The notes below the pieces were generated by a model that worked only from the letters and a program-made list of their open reading frames with translations, did no database searches and had not been told where the DNA came from. A stretch of 61,584 nt of DNA, from contig CBFDCQ010000010.1 in NCBI GenBank assembly GCA_965603355.1, forward strand, positions 1 to 61,584. The letters run 5' to 3'. A program made the translations under genes and the position numbers. Below, piece by piece: positions 1-7,159 of this stretch (position 1 is the first letter of the stretch; every line of letters begins with the position of its first letter). Origin of the DNA: CBFDCQ01 sp965603355 (GTDB lineage: Bacteria; Hydrogenedentota; CAZGCA01; CBFDCQ01).

Positions 1-367
1 CGAGCGACTCGGTCAAAGGCGGCCGACGCCCGGTCCACCGCTCCTGTTCGATGTCCCGAGACGGCAGCAGCAGGACTTGCCGATCCGTTTCCTGCGGCGA
101 CAGAACCAGAATTGCCCCCGCATCGTCAACGCCCGTCAGGTACCAGAAGTTCCCGTCCGCCCGGTATTCCGATACGGGCCCCGTCTCAGTCTGCCGGCCC
201 TGCGAGTAGAGAACGGCAACGCCCTCCTTCAGCTCAGCCATGAGGGTTTCACGACGTTCAACAAAGGTACGTGATTCGATGCCCTGACCTCCCTTCTCCT
301 GAGCCAGGATGGATGCAGAGATAAGAAGCACAACCACAACTACCCCCGTGACCGTTCTGTTCAGCAT
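1..367 (-). CDS. Secreted Xaa-Pro aminopeptidase (M24 family), N-terminal part, cut by window edge
   Basis: Amino-terminal 122 residues of an aminopeptidase P/creatinase-type metallopeptidase; the catalytic metal-binding domain lies beyond the left edge. Residues 1-21 look like a signal peptide (hydrophobic VVVVVLLISASI, then LAQ), so the enzyme should act outside the cytoplasm. From about residue 33 the sequence follows the AMP_N domain: FVERRETLMAEL, then YRADGNFWYLTGVDD, then a LLLPSRD segment. In the family this domain caps the active site of enzymes that remove an N-terminal residue preceding proline. The ATG at 367 has an AGGGAGG ribosome-binding site at normal spacing. Substrate and metal ligands cannot be judged from this fragment. 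Confidence 0.85.
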   Translation of the reverse strand, partial: MLNRTVTGVVVVVLLISASILAQEKGGQGIESRTFVERRETLMAELKEGVAVLYSQGRQTETGPVSEYRADGNFWYLTGVDDAGAILVLSPQETDRQVLLLPSRDIEQERWTGRRPPLTESL

Positions 368-490
368 GATGTACCTCCCTTTCGTGGAACTCATTCAGAA
401 CTACTCAATATGAAGCCTCTTTCACGCTCAATATGAACGATACCAGCTTTGAGCGGAGTGTGCAATAGGCGAGTCGTGTGGGGCCGGCGG

Positions 491-1003
491 TTAGGAACCG
501 GCTTCGCTGAACTCAGGTTGGTATTTCGCTGTTCCGGTTGCTTGTGCAAGGGCTCCCTCGCTCAGTTCCACGGCCATGAAATCCTCGTCAACGCCGTATT
601 CGTTCCCGAGTCCGTAGTCGCCGGCACGTGAGAAGCCGAACCGTTCGTAAAACGCGTGGTCACCTAACACGACCGCTATGTCGTACTCGGCCTTCCTGCA
701 CTGTTCCAGCCCTTCACAAATCAGGTGTGAGCCGATGCCTCTCTTCTGAAGTTGAGGCAACACCGCCACCGGCGCCAGGCCAATCCCGTTGAAAGCGCTC
801 TGCGCAGGAGCAATGGTGACGGGGGAGAACATAATGTGGCCAACCACCTGTCCGTCGCACTCCGCTACGAGCGATATTACCGCTTTGCCCGCATCGCGGA
901 GCCTCTCTACGATATCCGCTTCTTCTGAACTGCCGAAAGCTTCCTCAAGCACGTGTCGAACTGCTCCGATGTCCTCAGACCTTTCTTCACGGATTTCTAT
1001 CAC
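491..1003 (-). CDS. GNAT-family N-acetyltransferase (YhbS-like)
   Basis: A 170-residue cytosolic acetyltransferase of the GNAT superfamily, which transfers acetyl from acetyl-CoA to an amine. The acetyl-CoA pyrophosphate loop is visible as QLQKRGIGSHL near residues 84-94, preceded by the beta-4 strand GLAPVAVLP. The later VVLGDHAFYERFGF segment is characteristic of the YhbS subgroup. The start is a GTG at 1003 with GGAGGG ten bases upstream; no better ATG is available. The gene stands alone between the aminopeptidase and a repeat cluster. The acceptor is unknown; YhbS relatives have been linked to small molecules, protein or tRNA in different species, so only the general reaction is supported. 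Confidence 0.88.
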   Translation of the reverse strand: MIEIREERSEDIGAVRHVLEEAFGSSEEADIVERLRDAGKAVISLVAECDGQVVGHIMFSPVTIAPAQSAFNGIGLAPVAVLPQLQKRGIGSHLICEGLEQCRKAEYDIAVVLGDHAFYERFGFSRAGDYGLGNEYGVDEDFMAVELSEGALAQATGTAKYQPEFSEAGS

Positions 1004-1148
1004 TCTGCTTTATCCCTCCTCGAAGCACGCTGATGCCAGCAGATGTGCTTGCAGGATAACACGCACCCTGAAACCGGGTCAAACCGCGCAAAAACACGTG
1101 CCCTTGAAATCGCTGAAGAGAACTTCTTCCTTGCCCCTTCCCGAAACT

Positions 1149-1283
1149 CGTCATTGCGAGGAGCGTAGCGACGAAGCAATCTCGCGATGTTCCGTAGGGG
1201 CGAGGCATGCCTCGCCCTGGGCAGGGCATGCCCTGCCCCTACAACGAGATTGCCGCGCTCCCTTCAGTCGCTCGCAATGACGA
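1149..1283. repeat. Nested palindromic interspersed element (one palindrome inside another)
   Basis: This fills most of the 320-base gap 1004-1323. The outer arms are CGTCATTGCGAG at about 1149-1160 and CTCGCAATGACGA at 1271-1283, each followed inward by a GAGCG/GAAGCAATCTCG-like segment. Between them, 1194-1242 is a separate palindrome beginning GTAGGGGCGAGG and ending CCTGCCCCTAC, with a GCATGC centre in each half. The same two palindrome types occur at 5474-5773 and a related one at 14223-14271. The layout reads as one short mobile palindrome (MITE- or REP-like) inserted into another. No coding potential is evident. Nothing else is seen in 1004-1148. Confidence 0.8.
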
Positions 1284-1323
1284 CGGAAAGCCAAATCGCC
1301 GGAGTACGGGTTACAGCGGGCCG

Positions 1324-1884
1324 TCACGTGTCAATGGTATCAAAGCGGTTTACGAGAAATGATTTCTCCGTCGTCCTGCGATCGCCGAGTACTGCCTCGT
1401 ATGGGCCGGATATGCAATTCGATGGATCGGGATTTTTCCCCCATCGAATGAAAAGGGTATGCCGACCGGCGGGAAGCGCCTTGAATCTGAAGCGGCCGGC
1501 GCTGTCAAGAGGTGCTGCGAGCAGGTACTCCGGCTCGCTTCCTGTCGGTTCCTTCTCCGCCAGTTGCCAGTCATGCGGCAGAAGGTCGACGCGGGCCTTG
1601 AGGAAGTATTCCGCACGCTTCGTGACATTCTCTCTGGGAGGGCCGGGGTAATCCGCCAGTGCGTAGTTCTCCTCCAACAGGAGGTAGGCCGTGCCGGAAA
1701 CCTGGTCGAGCGCGCGAGCGGCATCTAAGCTTTCGGTTCTGGGATCATCGACCCACACGATCTGTCCGACAAGGGCGTGTCCCCGGCTGAACAGGAAAAG
1801 CGCATATCCCGCACAGACCACTAAGACGGCAAATGAGACGAAGAATAGGACCAACCTCTTACTGTAAGATCTCGCACGATCCAT
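1324..1884 (-). CDS. Membrane-anchored protein of unknown function
   Basis: Unrecognised 186-residue protein. Residues 9-32 form one hydrophobic segment (VLFFVSFAVLVVCAGYALFLF) behind a basic N-terminus, so it is probably anchored in the inner membrane with the remaining ~150 residues outside. The C-terminal part contains FRFKALPAGRHTLFIRWG, which resembles the beta-sandwich 'carboxypeptidase-regulatory/transthyretin-like' style (F-x-f-x-x-L-P-x-G-x-Y/H-x-l). This is a shape match, not an assignment. ATG at 1884 follows GAGGTGGTGAC, a reasonable ribosome-binding site. No operon partner is obvious: the next same-strand gene starts 183 bases away. Confidence 0.65.
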   Translation of the reverse strand: MDRARSYSKRLVLFFVSFAVLVVCAGYALFLFSRGHALVGQIVWVDDPRTESLDAARALDQVSGTAYLLLEENYALADYPGPPRENVTKRAEYFLKARVDLLPHDWQLAEKEPTGSEPEYLLAAPLDSAGRFRFKALPAGRHTLFIRWGKNPDPSNCISGPYEAVLGDRRTTEKSFLVNRFDTIDT

Positions 1885-2067
1885 GTCACCACCTCATACG
1901 CGTTTGCCTAATGGATCTAGAATAGGTCCCTGCCCCCATCCTTGCGGTTTCGAGGTACCGTTTAGCCGAAGCGCATCTTCCAAGCCGGCGTGCCACACCG
2001 AGCCTCTCCCGATTTCAGTAGATGTCGTACAAAATGCCGCAACTTGTCCAGCATAAAATGGCACCAC

Positions 2068-2862
2068 CTAATCCAGCGCAACCAACGCGGTAAGTGTGGA
2101 GATTGTCTTCTCAGTCATAGGCCATTTGCCCGGGTAGCGAATAAACTCGGTGTGACCATCCTGATACAACACTGTGCCGCCCAGTATGGACTTCGAAAGG
2201 GGCACCGGAGCAAATAAGTACAGTCCGAAGGGACCCGGGTAAAGATTCGGCCGCTCGATTAAGCACGGAATCTCCGAACGGACAAGACGCATATAATCCC
2301 ACTTTGGCTTGTTCCACTCCGAGAGAGACATAGGTCCATGCCGGCGGGAGTTCTGATCTAAACGATGCAGCTTTTCTATCGGCAGATCAACAGGGAGATC
2401 ACTGTCAAACGCCAACCCCTCTTCCAGGCGCTTTCTGTATGCGTCGGCAAACGCTTCAACAGTTTCGTCATCCCAGACCGTGTAGCCGATGTAGAAATAG
2501 CTGCTGTTCTCGAAGCAGAACGCCGGGGTGAGATCGGCCCGTTTGACCTCCCGTCTTATCGGGTCGGCGGGACTCAGCAGCAGAAGTGGGTCCGCGATGT
2601 GCTCCGGGTAGAGGGTGTCCATATCGAACATCAGGCGGCCGGGTGCAGAGGAGAGAGGAGGCCAGTAGTCGCTGTCAGCGTATATGTACAACGCGATTGC
2701 CAAGGCTCTCAGGTCGGTCGCGTCGCGGAAATCCTCCGCCCTTTGTCCCCACAAGAACGCGCCCTTTGTACCCGCAAGTGAGAGTACGAACACTGCTCCG
2801 GCAAGAATAAGAATCGCGGCTGTCCAGCGGAGTCCTGAACGTCTCATCCGGCTTGCGGTCAT
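2068..2862 (-). CDS. Exported protein resembling H-X9-DG (DUF1559-type) pseudopilin relatives
   Basis: 264 residues. A basic start (MTASRMRRSGLRW) is followed by one hydrophobic segment at 14-30, consistent with export or a single membrane anchor. Residues 45-75 (ATDLRALAIALYIYADSDYWPP) look like the N-terminal helix region of type II pseudopilin-like proteins, where 'L..L..A...YA.D...YP' is typical. The C-terminus carries GGTVLYQDGHTEFIRYPG, close to the 'vlFaDGHVe' signature of the H-X9-DG/DUF1559 proteins abundant in Planctomycetes and Lentisphaerae. The usual prepilin peptidase motif (GFTLIE) is absent, so this is a relative rather than a standard pseudopilin. Start supported by AAAGGAG six bases before the ATG. 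Function unknown. Confidence 0.65.
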   Translation of the reverse strand: MTASRMRRSGLRWTAAILILAGAVFVLSLAGTKGAFLWGQRAEDFRDATDLRALAIALYIYADSDYWPPLSSAPGRLMFDMDTLYPEHIADPLLLLSPADPIRREVKRADLTPAFCFENSSYFYIGYTVWDDETVEAFADAYRKRLEEGLAFDSDLPVDLPIEKLHRLDQNSRRHGPMSLSEWNKPKWDYMRLVRSEIPCLIERPNLYPGPFGLYLFAPVPLSKSILGGTVLYQDGHTEFIRYPGKWPMTEKTISTLTALVALD

Positions 2863-3027
2863 GGGATCTCCTTTACCGCGAGATCTTCACAAGTTATTGC
2901 GCTTCTCCTTCGTTCTGTGAGCCTCTCGCTGTCCTGGCACTCCTATTACCTTACTACGACCGACAAAACGAAAGGTTCATTCGCGCCCGTGTGAACCGTT
3001 GCATAGCTGTAGATGCCGCAAGGCGGT

Positions 3028-3585
3028 CTATCCGCTGAGCTTGACGGCTGTGCCGTAGGCAAGAAGTTCAGCCGCGCTGCCCACAACGCTCGTGGTCATG
3101 TAGCGGACATTGATTATTGCGTCCGCACCCATCTGCGCAGCCTGGGCAATCATCCTGCTGGTAGCTGCTTTTCGAGCGCTCCCCATCATCTCGGTGTATT
3201 CGGTCAGTTCGCCTCCGAGGATTAATCTGACTATGGCCGATAGATCTTTGCCAAGCCAGATGGCATATACCGTATGGCCCTGGACCAGACCGAGAATCTC
3301 CGAGACCTCGCGCCGGGGCACGTCCACGGAATTCAGCAGCAGCACCGGGCGGTCAGATTCTGCAGACACCGGCGCCGTTGTTGACGGCCTGGTTTTTCTT
3401 TGTTCGAGAGCCACTGTTCCCAGAACCACAAGGATGCCCCCCAAAAGCCAGAAGACCGCTATCCTCAGCCACCAGGGCACAGTCGGATCCTCGGCAACCA
3501 TCAGGTACCATGGTATCCCGGCAAATATTGCGGTGAACAGCCCGACCACGAACGCCAACGAGCCAATACTCCGAAGTATCTTCAT
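3028..3585 (-). CDS. YbjQ/UPF0145-family protein with N-terminal membrane segments
   Basis: 185 residues. Two hydrophobic segments (about residues 8-25 and 38-55) precede a C-terminal YbjQ-type domain (about 90-183) with VPRREVSEILGLVQGHTVY, a gap, then MIAQAAQMGADAIINVRY and a terminal AYGTAVKL. YbjQ domains form small oligomeric barrels; a heavy-metal or ligand-binding role has been proposed but no reaction is established. I chose ATG 3585 rather than the upstream in-frame ATG at 3603 because the GGAGGAG ribosome-binding site lies between them, just before 3585. The gene follows the radical SAM gene by 21 bases on the same strand and is probably co-transcribed with it. Confidence 0.85.
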   Translation of the reverse strand: MKILRSIGSLAFVVGLFTAIFAGIPWYLMVAEDPTVPWWLRIAVFWLLGGILVVLGTVALEQRKTRPSTTAPVSAESDRPVLLLNSVDVPRREVSEILGLVQGHTVYAIWLGKDLSAIVRLILGGELTEYTEMMGSARKAATSRMIAQAAQMGADAIINVRYMTTSVVGSAAELLAYGTAVKLSG

Positions 3586-3606
3586 AGCTTCTCCTCCTTC
3601 CATGAT

Positions 3607-4899
3607 CTACGGCCTGGGCATCCTGCGGCCTTTATTGCGGTACCCTATGTTCAGGACCAGACGGAGCGGAAAGCCGCGCAGGCTCCGGAAAGATCGTTTC
3701 AGGACGTTCGGAATCGAGTACGCCTCATGCCAGAGGCGGTAGAACCCGTTCTGCAGCTCTTCAGGGGTCATCTTCCTGGGTTGGAACACCACCTCGCATG
3801 CGTGGTACTTGGCCCAGTCCCGGTCGATGATCCGTCCCTCCGCCTCCATAGTATCATACAGACGCGTACCGGGCAGCGGCGTAAGGACATGGAACATGGC
3901 CGCGTCTATCTTGTGCTCCATGATGAAGTCGAACGTCCGCTGGAACACGGACGGGTCGTCCTCGTCAAACCCGAACATAAAACTGCCCAGGACATTTATC
4001 CCCGCATCATGGATCTTGCGGACGGCGTGCCCGTACCCATCGGATTGGTTCCACTTCTTGTTGACCTGCGCCAGGTTCTTTTCGGATATCGATTCGAACC
4101 CGATGAACGCGTACCATCCGCCGCTCTTGGCGTACAGATCGAGCAACTCATCGTCCCGGGCAAAAGTTATCGCAGTCTGTCCGCCCCAGATTTTTCCGAG
4201 CGGTACCATCGCTCTGAACAGCTCCTTGGCGTAATCGGCGTTGCCGCATATGTTGTCGTCCACGAAGAAGAAGTCACGTGTATCGATCCGGCGGATTTCG
4301 TCTACCACGTCCGCCACAGGGCGGGTCCGGAACGTGCCCCCGTATACCTGCGTTACCGCACAGTAATCACAATTGAACGGGCAGCCGCGCGTCGCCTGCA
4401 CCGTGTTAAAGGCCGCCACGTACATGTCGCGATCAAGAAGGTCCCGCCGGGGAGCTTTCATGTTACGCATGTCACAGAACTCGGCCGCGCGATATGTGCG
4501 TTGGAGATTTCCGTCCTCCAGATCGCGCAGCAGCGTTTCCCAAACGCCTTCCGCTTCACCGATCACCACCGCGTCGGCATGCTCAAGCGCCTCGTCGGGC
4601 AGCACGGTTGCATGGATCCCTCCGATCACCACCGGTACGCCTTTCGCGCGGAACTTGTCGGCGATCTCATACGCGCTCGGCGCTTCCGCCGTGAACGCAG
4701 TAATCCCCACGAGCCCCACTTTCCGGTCATAGTCCACCGGTTCCGCGCGGGCGTCATGGATAGTCACTTTCCAGTCCGAGGGCGTGAGAGCAGCCACCGT
4801 TGGCAAACTCAACCGTACAAAACCCGCTTTGCCACGGGTCACCTTGCCCCAGAAACCACGCTCGTTTCCGGGAAGCACCAGAAGCAGTTCCTTGTTCAT
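3607..4899 (-). CDS. B12-binding-domain radical SAM protein
   Basis: 430 residues, cytosolic. The N-terminal ~170 residues match a cobalamin-binding Rossmann region (VGLVGITAFTAEAPSAYEIA, then VVIGGIHATVLPDEAL, then DAVVIGEAE). The radical SAM core begins near residue 185 with the cluster motif CPFNCDYC (C-x3-C-x2-C), which binds the 4Fe-4S cluster that cleaves S-adenosylmethionine. The C-terminal part has FHVLTPLPGTRLYD, typical of the methyltransferase-like B12 radical SAM group that includes HpnP and BchE relatives. Members methylate or rearrange unreactive carbons; the substrate here is unknown. ATG 4899 has AGAGGA at good spacing. The YbjQ gene follows closely; DUF3147 lies upstream on the same strand. 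Confidence 0.9.
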   Translation of the reverse strand: MNKELLLVLPGNERGFWGKVTRGKAGFVRLSLPTVAALTPSDWKVTIHDARAEPVDYDRKVGLVGITAFTAEAPSAYEIADKFRAKGVPVVIGGIHATVLPDEALEHADAVVIGEAEGVWETLLRDLEDGNLQRTYRAAEFCDMRNMKAPRRDLLDRDMYVAAFNTVQATRGCPFNCDYCAVTQVYGGTFRTRPVADVVDEIRRIDTRDFFFVDDNICGNADYAKELFRAMVPLGKIWGGQTAITFARDDELLDLYAKSGGWYAFIGFESISEKNLAQVNKKWNQSDGYGHAVRKIHDAGINVLGSFMFGFDEDDPSVFQRTFDFIMEHKIDAAMFHVLTPLPGTRLYDTMEAEGRIIDRDWAKYHACEVVFQPRKMTPEELQNGFYRLWHEAYSIPNVLKRSFRSLRGFPLRLVLNIGYRNKGRRMPRP

Positions 4900-4978
4900 T
4901 AGATCCTCTTTCCGCTGAATTCCCGCGACACCATACCCATTCCACCGCGTTTTCGGCGGAGTGTCTCGCGAAGTCCAA

Positions 4979-5311
4979 TCACTTGAAAAACCACTGGTGA
5001 ACAAACGCGCCCAGCAGCCACACTCCAAAACTTGCGGATAGTACCACCGGGAGAGCAAGATGTCTTCTGAAACATAAAAACGCCACAAGAAAGAATAGAA
5101 TGCTGGGAAGAATCCCCCAGAGAGCCCCCGTTGCGTACTTCTGCATAGTGGCAGGGCTGCCGCCGGTGTCCGCATACAACCACACCAGGACCAATGCCCC
5201 GGTCAGAGGCATGACGGCGATGAGACCAGCCAATGACGGGACTTTCTTTCCGATCCCCGTGCACAGGAGGATAATAGTCAGGCTGATTATGGCCTTAATG
5301 AAGATGTTCAT
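4979..5311 (-). CDS. DUF3147-family integral membrane protein
   Basis: 110 residues, almost entirely hydrophobic with four predicted membrane helices. The central MPLTGALVLVWLYADTGG and the following YATGALWGILPSILFFLV are the recognisable DUF3147 pattern. No biochemical role is established for the family. The ATG at 5311 is preceded by AAAGGAATAGACG, an acceptable ribosome-binding site. It is the first gene of a probable three-gene minus-strand run with the radical SAM enzyme (79 bases downstream) and the YbjQ protein, but nothing in the sequence shows a functional link. Confidence 0.85.
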   Translation of the reverse strand: MNIFIKAIISLTIILLCTGIGKKVPSLAGLIAVMPLTGALVLVWLYADTGGSPATMQKYATGALWGILPSILFFLVAFLCFRRHLALPVVLSASFGVWLLGAFVHQWFFK

Positions 5312-5473
5312 CGTCTATTCCTTTGTTGCTCGACTATTGGCTGCGCGGTCTCTGCATAAGACACTACGACACAATGGGTGCTGTATCAGATTCCTGGTAG
5401 CTTCATGGCCCAGCCCGGATCATACGCCTTCTGCACCGCCCCGGTCAAGTGCCCCGCCTCTGTAAGCGCAGGA

Positions 5474-5546
5474 GTAGGGGAGGGTCTTGTCGCAGACTCG
5501 CCTTGGAGAGTACACTCCCGCGGGAGGCCACGAGGGCCTCCCCTAC
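5474..5546. repeat. Palindromic element, GTAGGGG/CCCCTAC type
   Basis: Begins GTAGGGGAGGGT and ends AGGGCCTCCCCTAC, with a GTACACTCCCGCGGGAG stretch inside. It has the same ends as the inner palindrome at 1194-1242 but a different centre. It is part of the 537-base non-coding gap 5312-5848, which otherwise holds elements at 5556-5692 and 5699-5773. From 5785 to 5835 there is a CTCTGTG-rich low-complexity stretch of the kind often left by decayed interspersed repeats. Confidence 0.7.
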
Positions 5547-5555
5547 TTATTAACC

Positions 5556-5692
5556 CGTCGTTGCGAGGAGGGCGCCACGCCTTTGGCGTGGACGACGCGG
5601 CAATCTCGGTCTTCGCGCGGTATGATGGCGGGCAGGATGCCCGCCGTACCTGAGATCGAGATTGCTTCGCTTACGCTGGCAATTGCGGGTCA
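5556..5692. repeat. Palindromic element, CGTCGTTGCGAGG type with an inserted GGCGGGCA hairpin
   Basis: The left arm CGTCGTTGCGAGG is followed by a GCCACGCC/GGCGTGGAC hairpin and GCGGCAATCTCG. The right arm reads CGAGATTGCTTCGCTTACGC then GGCAATTGCGGG. Between them (about 5621-5650) sits a GGCGGGCAGGATGCCCGCC hairpin identical in style to the core at 14250-14268. It is a second instance of the nested arrangement seen at 1149-1283, more diverged at its ends. Confidence 0.65.
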
Positions 5693-5698
5693 AGAAAT

Positions 5699-5773
5699 GT
5701 AGGGGCGAGGCACGTCGAAGACTCGCCGGGGTGAGCCTCGCCCAAGGCAGGGCAGGGCATGCCCTGCCCCTAC
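5699..5773. repeat. Palindromic element, GTAGGGGCGAGG/GCCCTGCCCCTAC type
   Basis: Starts GTAGGGGCGAGGCACG and ends GGCATGCCCTGCCCCTAC. Its right half is essentially the same as the inner palindrome at 1194-1242 (GCAGGGCATGCCCTGC). It lies immediately after the element at 5556-5692, so three elements are stacked between the DUF3147 promoter side and the 3' end of the ATP pyrophosphatase gene. Confidence 0.75.
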
Positions 5774-5848
5774 GGTCAACGCCCTCTGTGATCTCTGTGT
5801 CCTCTGTGGCTTTGTCCCCTTCGCGCCTCTGTGCCACAGCGCGCGCCG

Positions 5849-6811
5849 TCAGACCACTTCGATCGTTGATGGGGGTTTCGGCGCTATGTTGTACGTCACG
5901 CTTACGACGCCGGGCACCTCGCGGATTATCTCACCGGAGAGCTTCTCGAGGATGTCGAACGAGAGCCGCGTCGGTGTCGCGGTACGCGCATCCACGCTCT
6001 CCCAGCAGCGTACCTCGATCTGCAGGCCATAGTCGCGCTTACCGTCGCGCATGCCGGTAACGCGGTCTTCATGAAGGATCCCCATGTACTGGAACGCGCC
6101 TGTCTCTTTGAGCAATCGTTCGACAACTGTGGTCGCCTTACGGACCGTCTCGATGCGTTCCGGCGTCACTTCCCCTATCACGCGCGCGGCGAGCGCCGGC
6201 CCCGGGAACGGGATGCGCTCGAACAGCTCGGTCGGAAGCCCGACGGCCTCGCCAACCTTTCTCACGCCGTCCTTCCGAAGCTGAATGAGCGGCTCGATGA
6301 TCTTGTATCCGAAGGCCTCCTGCGGGTCAATCCCGAGCTGCTCGAAGACGTTGTGCTGCCGCTTAATCCCCGCGACAGTCTCGTCCACATCCGTCAGGAT
6401 AGTCCCCTGAAGAAGGTATTTTGCCCCGCTTTCCTTTACGAGACGCCCGAATACTTCTCGGTAGAAGGTCTGGGTGACAGCCTCGCGCTTCTCTTCCGGG
6501 TCCGTAAGTCCCTTGAGCGCCCCAAAGAACTCGTCGCGCGCATCGACTATCTCGACCGTGACGCCAAGCTCTTTGAAGAAGCCGACAACCTGCTCCGGCT
6601 CTCCCTCACGCATGAGACCGTTTTCGACGAAGACGGTTCTCAGACGGTCCCCCAACGCCCGATGCCCGAGCATCGTAACCGCAGACGAATCGACGCCCCC
6701 CGAGAGGGCGTTGATAGCCGTCCCATCCCCGACCGCGCCCTTGATCTCGTTGACCTGCTCATCAATGAACGTCTTGGTGTTGAGTTCCTGCGCAGTGATC
6801 TCTTTGCCCAT
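5849..6811 (-). CDS. Stand-alone GMP-synthase-type ATP pyrophosphatase (GuaA C-terminal half; no glutaminase domain)
   Basis: 320 residues. The PP-loop SGGVDSS near residues 37-43 binds ATP in the N-type ATP-pyrophosphatase fold, and FVENGLMREGE follows as in GuaA. The C-terminal third matches the GMP synthase dimerisation domain: RIPFPGPALAARVIGE, QIEVRCWESVDARTATP and a terminal APKPPSTIEVV. In bacterial GuaA this half adenylates and aminates XMP with ammonia from an N-terminal glutaminase; here there is no glutaminase in frame or nearby. The middle segment (TDVDETVAGIKRQHNV) differs from standard GuaA (DVIES) and resembles the separately encoded or ExsB-like group. ATG 6811 has GGAGG seven bases upstream. 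Likely a true amidotransferase-lacking enzyme; it may use a separate glutaminase, free ammonia or another substrate. Confidence 0.88.
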   Translation of the reverse strand: MGKEITAQELNTKTFIDEQVNEIKGAVGDGTAINALSGGVDSSAVTMLGHRALGDRLRTVFVENGLMREGEPEQVVGFFKELGVTVEIVDARDEFFGALKGLTDPEEKREAVTQTFYREVFGRLVKESGAKYLLQGTILTDVDETVAGIKRQHNVFEQLGIDPQEAFGYKIIEPLIQLRKDGVRKVGEAVGLPTELFERIPFPGPALAARVIGEVTPERIETVRKATTVVERLLKETGAFQYMGILHEDRVTGMRDGKRDYGLQIEVRCWESVDARTATPTRLSFDILEKLSGEIIREVPGVVSVTYNIAPKPPSTIEVV

Positions 6812-6940
6812 GTGACGACCTCCTCCCTGTTGATGTTGCCACCAATTGCTCTCGTGTCTTTGTTCAGAATCCTTCAAGTCGGACATGCCGCCGCACATCG
6901 CCCGAATTCAGGAAGTCCCCCGGACAACAGCTCCCCTCCG

Positions 6941-7132
6941 CTACCCCAGCCGTCGGTTTCCGAGCGCCAAGCCCAGAACGAAACCGACACCGACGCACAC
7001 CGCGACGACCCAAAGCGACTTGTTGAGGTCTACCTGTTGAAACGCCAGGATCACTGCCGCTACGAGGCCCACGGAAGCGCCTGCCGTTGCGCCAACGATT
7101 CCCACCCAGATTCGTTGTAGAACCCTCTTCAT
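6941..7132 (-). CDS. Small two-helix membrane protein, unknown
   Basis: 63 residues with two hydrophobic stretches (about 8-29, GIVGATAGASVGLVAAVILAF, and 40-57, LWVVAVCVGVGFVLGLALG) separated by QQVDLNKS. The glycine-rich helices suggest tight packing or oligomerisation. It sits 129 bases before the ATP pyrophosphatase gene on the same strand. No strong ribosome-binding site precedes ATG 7132 (only an AGGCACC-like stretch), so the gene call rests on the clean membrane topology and reading direction. No family recognised. Confidence 0.45.
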   Translation of the reverse strand: MKRVLQRIWVGIVGATAGASVGLVAAVILAFQQVDLNKSLWVVAVCVGVGFVLGLALGNRRLG

Positions 7133-7159
7133 TGAACAGGTGCCTGTGGGTCTTTTCCC

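Noticed and set aside
3400..4902. 500-codon open frame on the plus strand opposite the B12 radical SAM gene
   Set aside because: It is a GC-rich antisense frame; its translation has no domain, while the minus strand carries a complete cobalamin/radical SAM protein with a good start site.
1149..5773. Palindromic repeats considered as CRISPR arrays
   Set aside because: Copies are irregularly spaced, nested and single, with no regular spacers and no cas genes; they fit MITE/REP-like elements.
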